Positions 14,142 to 26,063 of a stretch of 64,000 nt of DNA are shown here, in pieces. The DNA comes from Chondrilla cf. caribensis. Its lineage: Eukaryota; Porifera; Demospongiae; Chondrillida; Chondrillidae. Location: the NCBI GenBank assembly GCA_964020155.1, contig OZ026557.1, positions 4,596,466 through 4,660,465 of the forward strand. The letters are read 5' to 3'. The stretch's first letter is position 1; each line of letters begins with the position of its first letter. Both the position numbers and the translations under genes were made by a program. The notes below the pieces were generated by a model. It saw nothing but the letters and a program-made list of their open reading frames with translations. It searched no databases and was not told the DNA's origin.

Positions 14142-14853
14142 CATACACTATTGCCAATATTCTACTTCAGATATCTCTGCTACACAAGCTGACCACCCAT
14201 CCAACAGGACTGGAGTCAACTAGTCTGGTTGTTGCCTATGGGATAGGTGAGTAACATGTAAACAATCACTCTTCTCACCATGCACTGTGGCTCCAGCTGT
14301 ACATCAATGTTGTGTCATAATCCACTGTTACAATTTCCCGTAAGGATGTTTAGGCATATCAATTTTAAACAATTTAATTTCAAACACTTTGATAATTCAA
14401 GGTCACCATGACTGTTATGTTGCCTGTATGTTTTGAATACTGATGTGAAAGCTTCATGTGTCCTATTGAACACAGGATCCCCAGGCATCTGTCTGCTATA
14501 TGTACTGAATGTTATCACTAGTCACTCACATCCCACCTTTCCACCACTAAACCAAATGTGCTCGTGTATCAACTTCCCTTTCTTCCCATCACGATACTGT
14601 ACATTCAATCTCTCTATTTTTGTCTCTTTCTTCCTAACATACCCACAGCACAATTACACTCCCTCACCCTCCCTCTCTCCCTACCCTCACAGACCTGTAT
14701 GTTACTCTAGTGTCACCGTCAAAGACCTTTGACCAGCTTGCAGACGACTTTGACCACCAGCTGGTTGCTCTGGTGCTCGGAGGACTCGTTTTAGGAGGTT
14801 TTGTCCTGTCAAGATTAGCACATAACAAAACTGTTAGGAAACTGTGGAAATAG
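7727..14853 (+). CDS. EMC1: ER membrane protein complex subunit 1
   Basis: Large lumenal scaffold of the EMC insertase, which inserts tail-anchored and multipass proteins into the ER. Nineteen exons: 7727-7815, 7905-8032, 8190-8343, 8648-8800, 9169-9280, 9936-10079, 10261-10581, 10779-10875, 11237-11520, 11615-11770, 12224-12605, 12781-12888, 12965-13077, 13157-13236, 13316-13446, 13655-13730, 13804-13876, 14171-14246, 14693-14853. They total 2838 nt, 945 residues (human 993), with every phase consistent. Signal peptide 1-20 is followed by YEDQVGKVDW, a hallmark of the family. PQQ-like propeller repeats follow, then the C-terminal conserved part (YKYLNP-type FKYLNPHLIAIATES, ERNIIFGLASG, GLESTSLVVAYG). 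One transmembrane helix near the end (LVALVLGGLVLGGFVLSRL) precedes a short basic tail. The exon 4 acceptor is GTAG|AGATC; the AG four bases upstream would give a stop. Confidence 0.95.
8551..8630. repeat. (CA)n microsatellite in EMC1 intron 3
   Basis: About 40 CA units ending some 18 bp before the exon 4 acceptor. Further EMC1 intron arrays: (GT)n about 10088-10150, CA-rich 10660-10725, TATG/TG-rich 11850-11960, (GT)n 12668-12706, (GT)n 13597-13622. Confidence 0.95.
9410..9760. repeat. 17-bp minisatellite in EMC1 intron 5
   Basis: About 18-20 copies of a unit like GTGTGTACTAACCAGGA. The array at 15286-15590 is the same unit in reverse complement, and the flank GGGACTGAGTGAAGTGTACT is also shared in reverse. 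It is therefore probably a copy of the same element type. Confidence 0.88.
10876..11100. repeat. 18/12-bp GGTGAAGGTG-type repeat in EMC1 intron 8
   Basis: A purine/GT-rich array built from GGTGATGGTGAAGGTGTT variants begins directly at the exon 8 donor (CCAG|GTAAGG). No frame role is seen. Confidence 0.85.
13937..14139. repeat. (CA)n compound array in EMC1 intron 17
   Basis: Two CA arrays separated by a degenerate CA/CATG stretch. Long open frames on both strands across it are repeat artefacts. Confidence 0.95.
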
Positions 14854-15256
14854 CCCAACACATGTACACAACACATCAGTATTTACCTACGTATGTATGT
14901 GTATGTTGTAATACTAATTCCATATTAAGTATAATATTATAGTATTTATGCAACATGGTTAATTTATATTCAGTGTAATTATGGGTGGGTATACAATGTA
15001 TAGGACGATATAATATAATTGTACATCCAAGTGATTTTGTATATCTGTATTATACTATAGTAATTATTATGTACAAGTGCATGCAGTCAAATACAAGATG
15101 ATTGTACTAGTCTTATTAATCTACATACATCCTTATACATGCTAGCGTTCCCTAGGTAATGGGTGAAGACAATATTATCCTTTGTGTATACTTGTAGATA
15201 CTCTACAGATCAAATGATAGACAGATCACAGGGTAGGAACGGTGGTGGCTGATATA

Positions 15257-15698
15257 CAGTGGAACTTGCTTTGTGAGCATGTACCCTGGTCAGTACACAC
15301 TTGTGGTTAGTACACACCCTGGTTAGTACACACTGCTGGTTAGTACACACTCCTGGTTAGTACACACTCCTGGTTAGTAACAACGACTGGTTAGTGCACA
15401 CTCCTGATTAGTGCACACTCCTGGTTAGCACACACTCCTGGTTAGTAACAATGCCTGGTTAGTGCACACTCCTGGTTAGTGCACGCTCCTGGTTAGCACA
15501 CACTCCTGGTTAGTGCACACTCCTGATTAGTACACACTCCTGGTTAACACACACTCCTGGTTAGTGCACACTCCTAATTAGTGAGTACACTTCACTCAGT
15601 CCCTAGATTGTCATCCAGTACTAATAGTAAGTACCTCTGATAAGAAGTACAGATTCAGTGTGTGCAGGTGGTAACCATGCACTAAACAAGTTGGACTG
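15257..15698. mobile_element. TIR element carrying an internal minisatellite
   Basis: Ends read CAGTGGAACTTGCTT at the left and the complement of CAGTCCAACTTGTTT at the right, each next to TA. The centre (15286-15590) is about 17 copies of a unit like CTCCTGGTTAGTACACA. A second copy lies at 25505-25834 in the duplicated segment. It is probably a pogo/Tc1-type MITE whose inside has expanded. Confidence 0.7.
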
Positions 15699-15737
15699 TA
15701 CACATATGGTAGCTATAGTATATTTAGGATATTTTAA

Positions 15738-15911
15738 GGGGGGGAAACACATTATTATTCAAATCGAAGAACAACAAATGTGATACAAAAAGGAAGCCTC
15801 GGACTCAGGGGTTATGTGAGGTGACAAATAGTCACCGGGTGTTCACTGCCCTGGCAAGGTCTGGTCCCAATTCACGCAAGACGAAGTCTAGGGCATGATG
15901 GGACAAAAGTC

Positions 15912-15943
<32 letters not shown>

Positions 15944-16231
15944 AGAAAGGATTACATGAGAGGCATAGAAAGCTTGTTTCTACATTGTCGAGCATTAAAA
16001 GTCTGTTCAGTGGACAGCGATTTGCTAAATTCGCGTAGGGGTCTCCACTCGCCGCCACCGTCTTCAGAGTCGATCTTTAAATCTTCGCCTTGCCTACTCA
16101 CTCCTTCTGTCCTATAGCTAGCCGGTTCAATTCATTCTAATCAATGTTAGTGGCGTTCCTCTTCCTCATTTGATATAGCTAGCTTTATCTTCAATTTTCT
16201 ACTTGCCACGTGTTGACCGCCATCTTACTCT
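15738..16231. other. 494-bp insertion unique to segment copy 1
   Basis: Comparing the two segment copies, copy 2 joins directly at 25872, whereas copy 1 has this extra stretch. It begins with a G-run, holds 28 A at 15912-15940, and contains GGTTCAATTC near 16123, which resembles an RNA polymerase III B box. It could be a retroposed sequence, but I see no clear target duplication and no coding potential. Confidence 0.5.
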
Positions 16232-16432
16232 TATTTTATTGCTCATTGCATGGTGTTCATGATGCAGTTGTCGTATGTTTAAATTAACTATACTAATCTT
16301 TCATCAGTGTCTTGCAACTGACTTAATTCGTTTTTACTTTGTACGACACATTATAATAGAGTACTTTTCTATAATAAAATGTCTTCGACAGTCTTGTTCA
16401 GCTAGCCCATCGTACTCAACAATGGTGGTTAA

Positions 16433-17255
16433 ACGTAGACCGCGAGTATAAAAGGGCGGTGCTCCTCCTGATTTTGCGTTTCGTGAAAAAAAATGGCGGA
16501 ACCGCTTAGGCTACAAACAATACGTTAGTTCCATATGAACGTACACATACAAATAAAAGCTATTATTATGGCTCTTAGACATAAATACACAATAGAAATA
16601 GTGCCGTGAGAATCCATACAAATTCATATACCAATCGAATCGCAAACTTGGTCGATTTTCGTCCGAGACCGTAAAGTCCTTCAGAGTTGCTAATTTCGCT
16701 TTCTTTTTGACAATCGACGCTTCTGTTACTGTCAAGACGAACAGGAAAAGGATCAAATTGCGAGCCGCTTAGAGGATATCAGAGGGCATTTGCCGGTCAA
16801 TTCCACAACAAAGTAACGTTCTTTCTGTACCCACTCGAATTTTACTTTATTCTGACCTTGGCCCCCCTTCAAGAACGTGTGGAATATCTCTAACCCTTCT
16901 GGGAACTGGAAGGTCCGTTCTGGTTGGTGGTCTTACTCTTCGCGCTATAATTCGCCCATAAAATGCCTACAGTTTTTCAGCCTTCAATTTTTGCACTCCT
17001 AGCAATCAAACAATAGAAAAATCAAGGATATAAACGGAATTTGATCGTTTCTAAGCATTTGCGAACGATTTGACGGCGTAAAATTGCTTCCTTTATTCGC
17101 GCGCTTTTTCAAATTCTAAAGCGTCGGCCATGTTTTCATGCTCCTCACTCCCCCTTTTATACCCCTGCCAGTCTGTGCGGATACGAAAACGCGTGACTCG
17201 GACACGGAACGCACAGATTCGTACACACGTTAGTTTCTATAATCGCGGTCTACGT
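16433..17255. mobile_element. piggyBac-like non-autonomous element in exon 1 of copy A
   Basis: Ends are ACGTAGACCGCGA and its exact complement TCGCGGTCTACGT, flanked by TTAA at 16429-16432 and 17256-17259. The paralogue B has no insert at this point (26064 onward). Length is 823 bp. TTAA duplication is diagnostic of piggyBac-type transposition. No transposase is encoded; an open frame at 16756-16511 (minus) has no recognised family. Confidence 0.82.
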
Positions 17256-18544
17256 TTAAGTGGAGCACTGATTTTGATTCGGCGAAGAAGCACATTTGTG
17301 ATGACGTTGAAAAGTTTATTCGGACCACCGAGAAGCTCATCCGTATTGCCAAGGAGGCGGGTAGCGCGCAACAAGGTCAACTGGAAGAACTTACCGAAAG
17401 ACTAGAACAAATTTTGAAGATTGCTAGTCGAGGTCTGATGAAAGTAGCGTTCTTCGGGAGAACTAGCAATGGCAAAAGTACCGTCATCAATGCCTTGCTT
17501 GGTGCCGAAGTCCTTCCTTCTGGTCCCGGGTCGGTATCGAGTTGTTTCTGTTTCGTACAAGGGAGAAGAGACGGTTCGTTAAAGGGGAAGATCACAGCCA
17601 ACGGTCGAGAATACAGCGGGGTGGAGGTGGGTACTGTATGTGAGTATGCCCTTCTCCGGTCTCTGTGGTAATTCTCATGATGTCATACTGTGTATCTACC
17701 ACGAATGTATGTGATGCATGCTTGTATCTGTGTAGAATACACTGTCCACAAGCTATATATGATTCCTTCGGTCAGTTAATACTCTTCACATCTGTAAACT
17801 ATAATAATTGAGTATCTAGACTTCCAGTCTGGCATGTTTGACTGTCCCTGTAGTGTCATGTGATACTGTAAGGGCTTGGCATATCGGTGTCACCAGATAT
17901 GTACATGTAACACACCTACCAATGTGAACCATACGCGATATGAGCGAGAATCAGTGTATGGGGCTCTTGCACTGCTTCTGATAGGAGAGACTGTATAAGC
18001 TCCCTACTTAAGGGGGGGGGGGGGAATTTTGACCACCATTTACAACTATTCTCCCACCTTTGCAATATAGGCATGAGTTTATTGTGCCCATACATATTTT
18101 CTAGAAGTATATATACGTTTGAGCATATGATATGGAAAAAATCAAGAATATTCCGAAGCAATCATATATAGCCCTACCCAGTGCTCACTGATTCATTGCA
18201 TTATACTTTGGCTTACTTTATGCTTGCTGATCAATTTACTCAATTGAATTTGTTGTATGTATTTGAGTGCATACGTAGCTTGCTTGGACCGTATTTTCAT
18301 CAATCCTTTCCTTGCTAATTCCCACAGACGGCAGAAAGCCTCGCTAGTCACTTGAGTGAGGAACATCTTGATGCTGAACAACAGTGTGAGATTTCCTGGC
18401 CGACCCAGAAGTGTGAGCTCTTGGAGGCCGATGTTGTCCTGATTGACAGGTAGGTGGTTCCCTTGGTTTGCTATTTTAAGAAGTCCAAGTAAAAAATTCA
18501 ACTCTTATATGTTCCCCATCATGCACATATATGTACACAATGCA

Positions 18545-18552
18545 CACACACA

Positions 18553-18583
<31 letters not shown>

Positions 18584-18655
18584 ATGGACAAGTACACACA
18601 CACATACGCACGCACACACACACACACGCACGCACGTACGCACGCTACACACGCA
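18545..18655. repeat. CA-rich array, copy A intron 2
   Basis: Interrupted CA repeats with ACGC variants. The matching intron of copy B has a purer array at 27386-27456. Confidence 0.85.
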
Positions 18656-20342
18656 CACACCTCTTTATACAAGTAGTAATGAAGTTTTCAGTGAGGCATT
18701 GCAAAGCATGTGAACACCTATTTGTTATCACATTTATACAAATTTAAATGTACTTCTTTTCCCTAATGTACAGTCCTGGATTGAGCGCCATGAAGTCCAC
18801 AGATAAGCTGATTGAGAAATACTGTAAAGATGCTGATGTCTTTGTGTATGTCTGTAATGGAGTATCCACTCTTGAACGTCCTGTAAGTCAACGTTTTGTA
18901 ACATTTGTTTCAACTGGTATTGACCGCATACGAGACATATCCATCATTGCAGGCTATATAAAGCCTATATACGTAATATTACCACTTCCATAATCTAGCC
19001 ATGTCTTACTCTTTGTTGCAATGAGTCTTTGTTGCAAAGAGAGTGTAGGATTATCAAGGCTCTGCAGTGAACTTATTAGGCTGGGCCAAGTGTTGTACCC
19101 AAAATCAGGTGCTAGTAGTGACGATGGCAGCTTATCTTCTGCAGGAATTGGAATTCATGTTCACTGTCAGCAGGCATCTTTGCAAGCCCAGAAATTCCCT
19201 GATTGCTATGAATAACTGGGACACAGTTGTGAGGAGTTGCAGGAGTGATGCCAAGAGAGTGAATTCAGTCAAGAGGCAACATTGCGAAAAAGCCTCCAGA
19301 TTTTTGACCCAGGAGTTAAATATCGTAGGGGAAGAAGCTGTTGGAGAGCACTTGTTCTTCATGTCTGGTAAAGAAATGATAGATATCAATAAGCAATTGA
19401 TAGATTCACCAGGAACCCCAAGAGAAGGTGATTGCATGTAAATGGTACCTAAGATGTGTGTTGATTTCGACTTGTCATCACTATGGAGCTGACTTCCTCC
19501 ACAGTCCATAACCTTGCAATATTCTTTTACTGATCCTCTCATCTCATCCACTGATGTGGTACAACAAATATATTGTTATTAAAGTAGATAAAATGTGGTA
19601 GTAGTCATTGCCATAGTAATTTTCTTTCATGTATGATTAAATTACACAGTACATCAGTTTTATTACAAACTCGACCATTTCATATGTGATTGAACCCATG
19701 ACAACCATCTCCTATTCCTGTTAGATTACCAAAGATTGCTCGGTTTGGAAGATTACTGGGAGGAGAGAGAAGAGGAATTTAAACGCTTTAACAGAGGACT
19801 GAAGGTATGTACATTGGCTTTCAACATGTACTGTACATTCAATGTCAATGTACATGCATTGTACACACAGTGTACAGACAGTGTACATACAGTTTACATG
19901 CAGTGTACATACAGTTTACATGCAGTGTACATACAGTTTACATGTAATTTACGTGACATGTACATACATGTACTTTACACTGCACGAGTATGTACAGTAT
20001 GTATTTTACCTCTATAATCTGTTCTCTGTCGATCAAGGAACGTCTTACCAAGTCAGCCATTGTGACAAAGTTCAGTAGACTATGTCTTGAGTGCCAAGGT
20101 GATATGCTAACTAGAGTAAGGGAACAGTGTGATGAACTTGACAAGGACATTGAGAAGAAAAGGTTGCTATTGACTTGACATAGCTCTGATCATAACAGTT
20201 GTATTTATAGGGTTTAGAGTGGGTAGGAGCATCATCACGATAGTGAAGTAGTCTTGATGGAACCAAACCCCAACCCTTTCTCCTGTTACTACACAAGGAG
20301 GGTTGTTACAACGTACCGGAGGGTCTGGTTTCACGAGACTAA

Positions 20343-21515
20343 GAATGTAGTACATACACATGCATGTACATAATGGAGTACACATGCATGTACGTAATGT
20401 AGTACACATGCATGTACGTACATGATGTAGTACATGTACATGTACATAATGTAGTACTCGTACATGTACATAATGTAGTACACATGCATGTACATGATGT
20501 AGTACATGTGCATGCACATAATGTAGTACTCGTACATGTACATAATGTAGTACACATGCATGTACATAATGTAGTACATGTGCATGTACATAATGTAGTA
20601 CTCGTACATGTACATAATGTAGTACACATGCATGTACATAATGTACTCGTACATGTACATAATGTAGTACACATACATGTACATAATGTAGTACACATAC
20701 ATGTACATCATGTAGTACAGGTGTATGTACATAATGTAGTACATGTGCATGTGTACATAATGTAGTACACATGCATGTACGTAATGTAGTACATGTGCAT
20801 GTGTACATAATGTAGTACACATGCATGTACATAATGTCGTACTTGTACATGTACATAATGTATTGTATAACCAGAAATATTGGCGGAAAGAATATTTGGC
20901 GGTTTGTCGAATTTTAGGGTATTGGCAGTTTTTATTATGCAGATGGTAAGCCCATGTTATAATAAGGTAGCTTGTCAGAATTCCGTTCCGATACATCGCC
21001 ATGATTACTTGAGCCACAGGAACGCAAAACGTCGAGAGTACGTCACTTTATTGTGACTTGATCCCAACGTTTTGCACGGGTGTTATTATTTTGGCGAATA
21101 TTATGTTGGTAGTAGTAGATCAAACCGCCAAACCGCCAAAATAAAATGACCGCCAATATTTCTGGTTATACGGTAGTATTTGTACATGTACATAATGTAG
21201 TACACATGCATGTACGTAATGTAGTACACATGCATGGACATAATGTAATGCACATGCATGTGCATAATGTAGTACATGTGCATGTGTACATAATGTAGTA
21301 CACATGCATGTACATAATGTAGTACATGCACATGTGTACATAATGTAGTACACATGCATGCACATGATGTTGTATATGTACATGTACATAATGTAGTACA
21401 TGTGCATGTGTACATAATGTAGCACTTGTACATGTACATAATGTAGTATACAGGTGCATGTACATAACATTGTACACGTGCATGTGTCTGATGTAGTATA
21501 TGAGCATGTACATTA
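20343..21515. repeat. Palindromic GTACATG minisatellite with nested MITE
   Basis: Intron 6 of copy A holds about 30 units of a self-complementary motif (ACATGTACATAATGTAGTAC) in two blocks, 20343-20860 and 21176-21515. They are split by the MITE at 20866-21172. Copy B has a much shorter version at 29145-29325. Reading frames rich in Met/Tyr/His/Cys across it are artefacts. Confidence 0.88.
20866..21172. mobile_element. MITE with ATAACCAGAAATATTGGCGG ends
   Basis: Ends ATAACCAGAAATATTGGCGG and exact complement 307 bp apart, with GCGGTTTG-type subterminal repeats. It is inserted in the minisatellite and absent from the matching intron of copy B, so it is younger than the A/B duplication. Confidence 0.8.
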
Positions 21516-22820
21516 CTTTATCAACTCTGTCCTATTTGTGCAGACAAGATCTAAATGCAGAGATCGAGCTGTCAAACATGAGAATCTGCGAATTAAAATG
21601 TGGTCGAGATGATGTTGCTGCCCGATGTGAGGAAATAATCAATAGACAAGAGTTTGCTGATGAAGTCTGAGAGAAGGTACTGTACATATGCATGCAATGT
21701 TTTATGTGTTACCATGGTAACTGTTGTCTTGGCGGGACTGATCCAATGATCCTCTCAAGGTGGAGGAAGCCATAGCTGTTGTGAAGGCAAGGAATAAGGA
21801 AGAAATTGATGGTAATACCATCGTGGTGGGTAGTCGGGCAAAAATAGGGTGGTATTTGGCACAGCTGTGTAGAAGGATACAACCTCGCCTGGATCGAATA
21901 ACAGACAATTTCCACATGGAAGTGACAAGAGTATACAGTGAATACACTGGAGAACTGAAAGGTATTTGAATATGATAAATGCAATATGAATATACTAATT
22001 CGTCATATACGTAGGTTGTATTGTGTGTTGTACATGCATCCGTAGATCTCTTTATTCTGCACATTGGATATTACCCTGAGGTTCATGAAAGGTATGACAT
22101 AGTTGCTTTAGTATCTCTCCTCCTGTCTCTTGACCACCAGTCATCTCCACACAGTAAATATAGGATCAGATCTCTGCCCTCCATCCCGAGCTGTGAAACT
22201 TTGTCTGATGGCTGCAGACCAGAATATACCTTTCTGGAGTATAGTGGCTTGGATAATGTGAGTATGGTGTTGTTCCTTAGAAAGTATTGTGTTGTTGTTG
22301 TTTATGTACAAATTTTGTATTGTTATTGTTGTTAATAGGTAAGTAATTTATTGTTGTTTACTTGAGTAGGCTGTTGTTGTTATTGTGCCTGTGTAAAAAC
22401 TATGTTGTTGCTTATATGTGAGTATTGTGTCCTTGTCCACACGTGTATTCTGTATTATTGTTTGTATCTCTTTGGAAGGTACATTACCTGAAGCCAATTG
22501 ACTTCAATTTATTCCCTGTATAATAGTAATTTACTATGTTCTTGTGAATAATTTTTTCATGTAGCAACGCACTCAGGCTGGAGTGGGTACCACTGTCGCT
22601 GTTGGGACTGTCGCTGCTGGGACCATTGCAAGTGTATGTCAACAAATGTTCAACAGCTAATAGTACTCACATACATGATCAATGTAGCTTTCCCACAACT
22701 TGCAGTTTAATGGTGGAGCTATTATCTCCACTGGTATACTAGCGGCCACCAGTTTCTATGCTGGCTACAAAGCTATTAGATGGTTTGGTTCTGATGATTG
22801 GAAGAAAGGCATCAATGGCA

Positions 22821-23151
<331 letters not shown>

Positions 23152-23994
23152 ATATCAGTGTGCGGGTGTACATGCCCACACTATGCATAGCACCTGTGAG
23201 ATAGATTTTCTATGTATCTCATGTATTGATTATAATATAGTATGAACTCTATATTATATAATTTGCTGGTATACAGTATATGTGTATGTACATATGTGGG
23301 GGGATGGGTATGCTCTCAATTACCTCCCACTAGGACTGGGAGTGTACAGCAGAGCTTACAGTCCATGCAGTATATCAGCAGTATATCAGATTACAGCTGC
23401 AGTATATGAGATATTGTTTGTGTATGTGGTCTCTGTATACAGACACTCATTTATGGTCTTTGTTCACAGGTGGTCAGGAATGTACTGTACTTGTGTTGTG
23501 TACAAGTGGTCTCGATATAGAGGTATTCTAACGAATTGTTTACTATGTCCTTTTAGATATATGAACATCTGATAAATAGACTGGATGACAGTGCCACTGA
23601 CTTGAAGAGGAGATGTATCTGTCAGTTTGAAACTGGTCTGAGAGAAGCAAATGACTATCTGGTTCAGGAATTCGAATCAGCTATTTGCCAGGAAAATTTG
23701 GAGTTGGAACAAAAACTGGATAAATTGAAATCCTTGGAAAGGCTTGCAGGAGAGATGAAAATCGTTCGGTAAATTATGCAGAAAATTACTCAAAATGTAT
23801 ATCCCTTTGTAGCTACATAGCAGTGGAAGTGATGCCAGACTGACACACAGCTTTACCCATCACCATTTTGCCACTCAAGGTTGTCTCACTTGTCATCTAG
23901 CTTCATTCTATTCTTCAGACAAAAATCATTGAAACATGTTCAAGAGACGTTTGAAGAATTCAGACAAAGGCATCTCGAGCCACAAAATGATTGA

Positions 23995-24930
23995 GATCAT
24001 TAACATTGCTCACTATTGTTTGTAAACACAGTTGCCACACAATTGTGAATTTAATGAACATAGTATTACATACTCAGTATAGTAGAATAATACATTATCA
24101 AGTCAATTTTAGAATGCTGTGCTGCTATTTTGCTCTACACTAGCACAACTTCTTAAAAATTGGTGGATTATCTGTAACTGAAGTCCATACAAAAGTGCAA
24201 ATTGGTGCACAGAAGAATGGCAGATGGCAGTATTGCGAGATGGTGGATTACTTGTATAGCGTAGCCATATAAGTGAATTCGTTTCATATTATGGCGGATG
24301 AAACAGTTTGGCAGATTAACGAATATATTCACTGTATGTATAATATTTGTGTCAGTTACTTTCAGCTATTGTATTGTGTGGACATTCTTCAAAGATGCCA
24401 CCAGTGTATTATATTTAATATTGCATCACTTACAATGCAATATAAATAATAATATACATGCTTTCATAATCCCTCATGACAAAACCCCTGGTTCTAATAC
24501 CTATTATATTATATCTGTATTTGTTGTTCAGATAATATGTGCATGAATATGTAATAATTAATATCATTTTGACATGCATGAATGCATGTCATATGTACAT
24601 GCAGATTGTACGACAATTGTGTGCTCAACTAGACAAACAGCTTAATTGAGTCATTGGATGATGATTTACAAAGAATCCTAGAACTCAAATTAACATTTCC
24701 AACTTACTACTGTCACAGTGGTCAATTAGATGCATACTCACATCACTTGCTGAAGATGTCAATGAAGGACAGAGAGAAGAGAATCGTGGAAGGCACCATA
24801 TTTGAAAACATCAAATATGATTATGTTCTCATCAATAAAACTGACAATTGACTCTTCTAGTTCCCATAACAAACATACAACATGCACAATTACACTCCCT
24901 CACCCTCTCTCTCTCTCCCTACCCTCACAG
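23995..24930. other. Intergenic, end of duplicated segment copy 1
   Basis: Sequence to about 24450 is shared with the region after copy B (for example GATGCCACCAGTGTA at 24395 and 32159). The right end of a dispersed MITE (ending AATATATTCACTGTA) lies at about 24290-24334. A 65-codon open frame at 24654-24851 has no recognised family. Homology to the start of the duplicated segment (14646) begins near 24885. Confidence 0.6.
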
Positions 24931-25091
24931 ACCTGTATGTTACTCTTGTCTCCCCGTCAAAGACCTTTGACCAGCTTGCAGACGACTTTGACCACCAGCT
25001 GGTTGCCCTGGTGCTTGGAGGACTCATTTTAGGAGGTTTTGTCCTGTCAAGACTGGTACATAACAAAACTGTTAGGAAACTGTGGAAATAG
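24931..25091 (+). pseudogene. Duplicated last exon of EMC1
   Basis: 161-bp exon with intact CTCACAG acceptor and TAG stop, same length and phase as EMC1 exon 19 (14693-14853). It encodes the transmembrane helix and basic tail with only conservative changes (GLV to GLI, RLA to RLV). No other EMC1 exon is present. It was carried along by the segmental duplication. It could act as an alternative terminal exon only by splicing across copy A. Confidence 0.88.
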
Positions 25092-25504
25092 CCCAACACA
25101 TGTACACAACACATCAACATTTACCTACGTATGTATGTGTATGTTGTAATACTAATTCCATATTAAGTATAATTTATAGCATTTGTGCAACGTGGTTAAT
25201 TTATATTCAGTGTAATTATGGGTGGGTATACAATGTATAGGACGATATAATATAATTGTACATCCAAGTGATTTTGTACATTTGTATTATACTATAGTAA
25301 TTATTATGTACAAGTGCATGCAGTCAAGTACAAGATGATTGTACTAGTCTTGTTATTCTACATGCATCCTTATACATGCTAGCGTTCCCTAGGTAACGGG
25401 TAAGGACAATATTATCCTTTGTCCCGTGCATGTGTACACTTGTAGATACTCTTCAGATCAAATGGGGACTGGATCACAGTGTAGCAACGGTGGTGGCTGA
25501 TATA

Positions 25505-25834
25505 CAATGGAACTTGCTTTGTGAGCATGTACCCTGGTCAGTACACACTTGTGGTTAGTACACACCCTGGTTAGTACACACTTCTGGTTAGTAACATCGC
25601 TTGGTTAGTACACACTCCTGGTTAGTGCACACTCCTGGTTAGTACACACTTCTGGTTAGTGCACACTCCTGATTAGTACACACTACTGGTTAACACACAC
25701 TCCTCGTTAGCACAAACTCCTGGTTAATGCACCCTCCTAATTAGTGAGTACACTTCACTCAAGTAAGTACCTCTGATAAGAAGTACAGATTCAGTGTGTG
25801 CAGGTGGTAATCATGCACTAAGCAAGTTGGACTG
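25505..25834. mobile_element. Second copy of the minisatellite-bearing TIR element
   Basis: Same ends and internal CTCCTGGTTAGTACACA units as 15257-15698, with fewer repeats (about 11). It belongs to segment copy 2. The remaining 25092-26063 sequence is EMC1 3' flank and the upstream region shared with copy A. Confidence 0.7.
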
Positions 25835-26063
25835 TACACATATGGTAGCTGTAGTATATTTAGGATATTTTAATATTTTATTGCTCATTGCATGGTGTTC
25901 ATGATGCAGTTGTCGTATGTTTAAATTAACTATACTAATCTTTCATCAGTGTCTTCCAACTGTCTTAATTCGTTTTTACTTTGTACGACACATTATAATA
26001 AAGTGCTTTTCTATAATAAAATGTCTTCGACAGTCTTGTTCAGCTAGCCCATCGTACTTAACA

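Noticed and set aside
19132..19551. 139-codon minus-strand open frame
   Set aside because: Antisense of exon 4 of copy A; similar shadows occur over exon 4 of B, C, D and F.
20167..21017. Open frames of about 228 residues rich in Met, Tyr, His, Cys on the minus strand
   Set aside because: They are translations of the GTACATG minisatellite in several frames at once; no start context, no non-repeat part.
24654..24851. 65-codon open frame between copy A and the EMC1 exon copy
   Set aside because: No splice context, no recognised family, not present in the matching part of segment copy 2.
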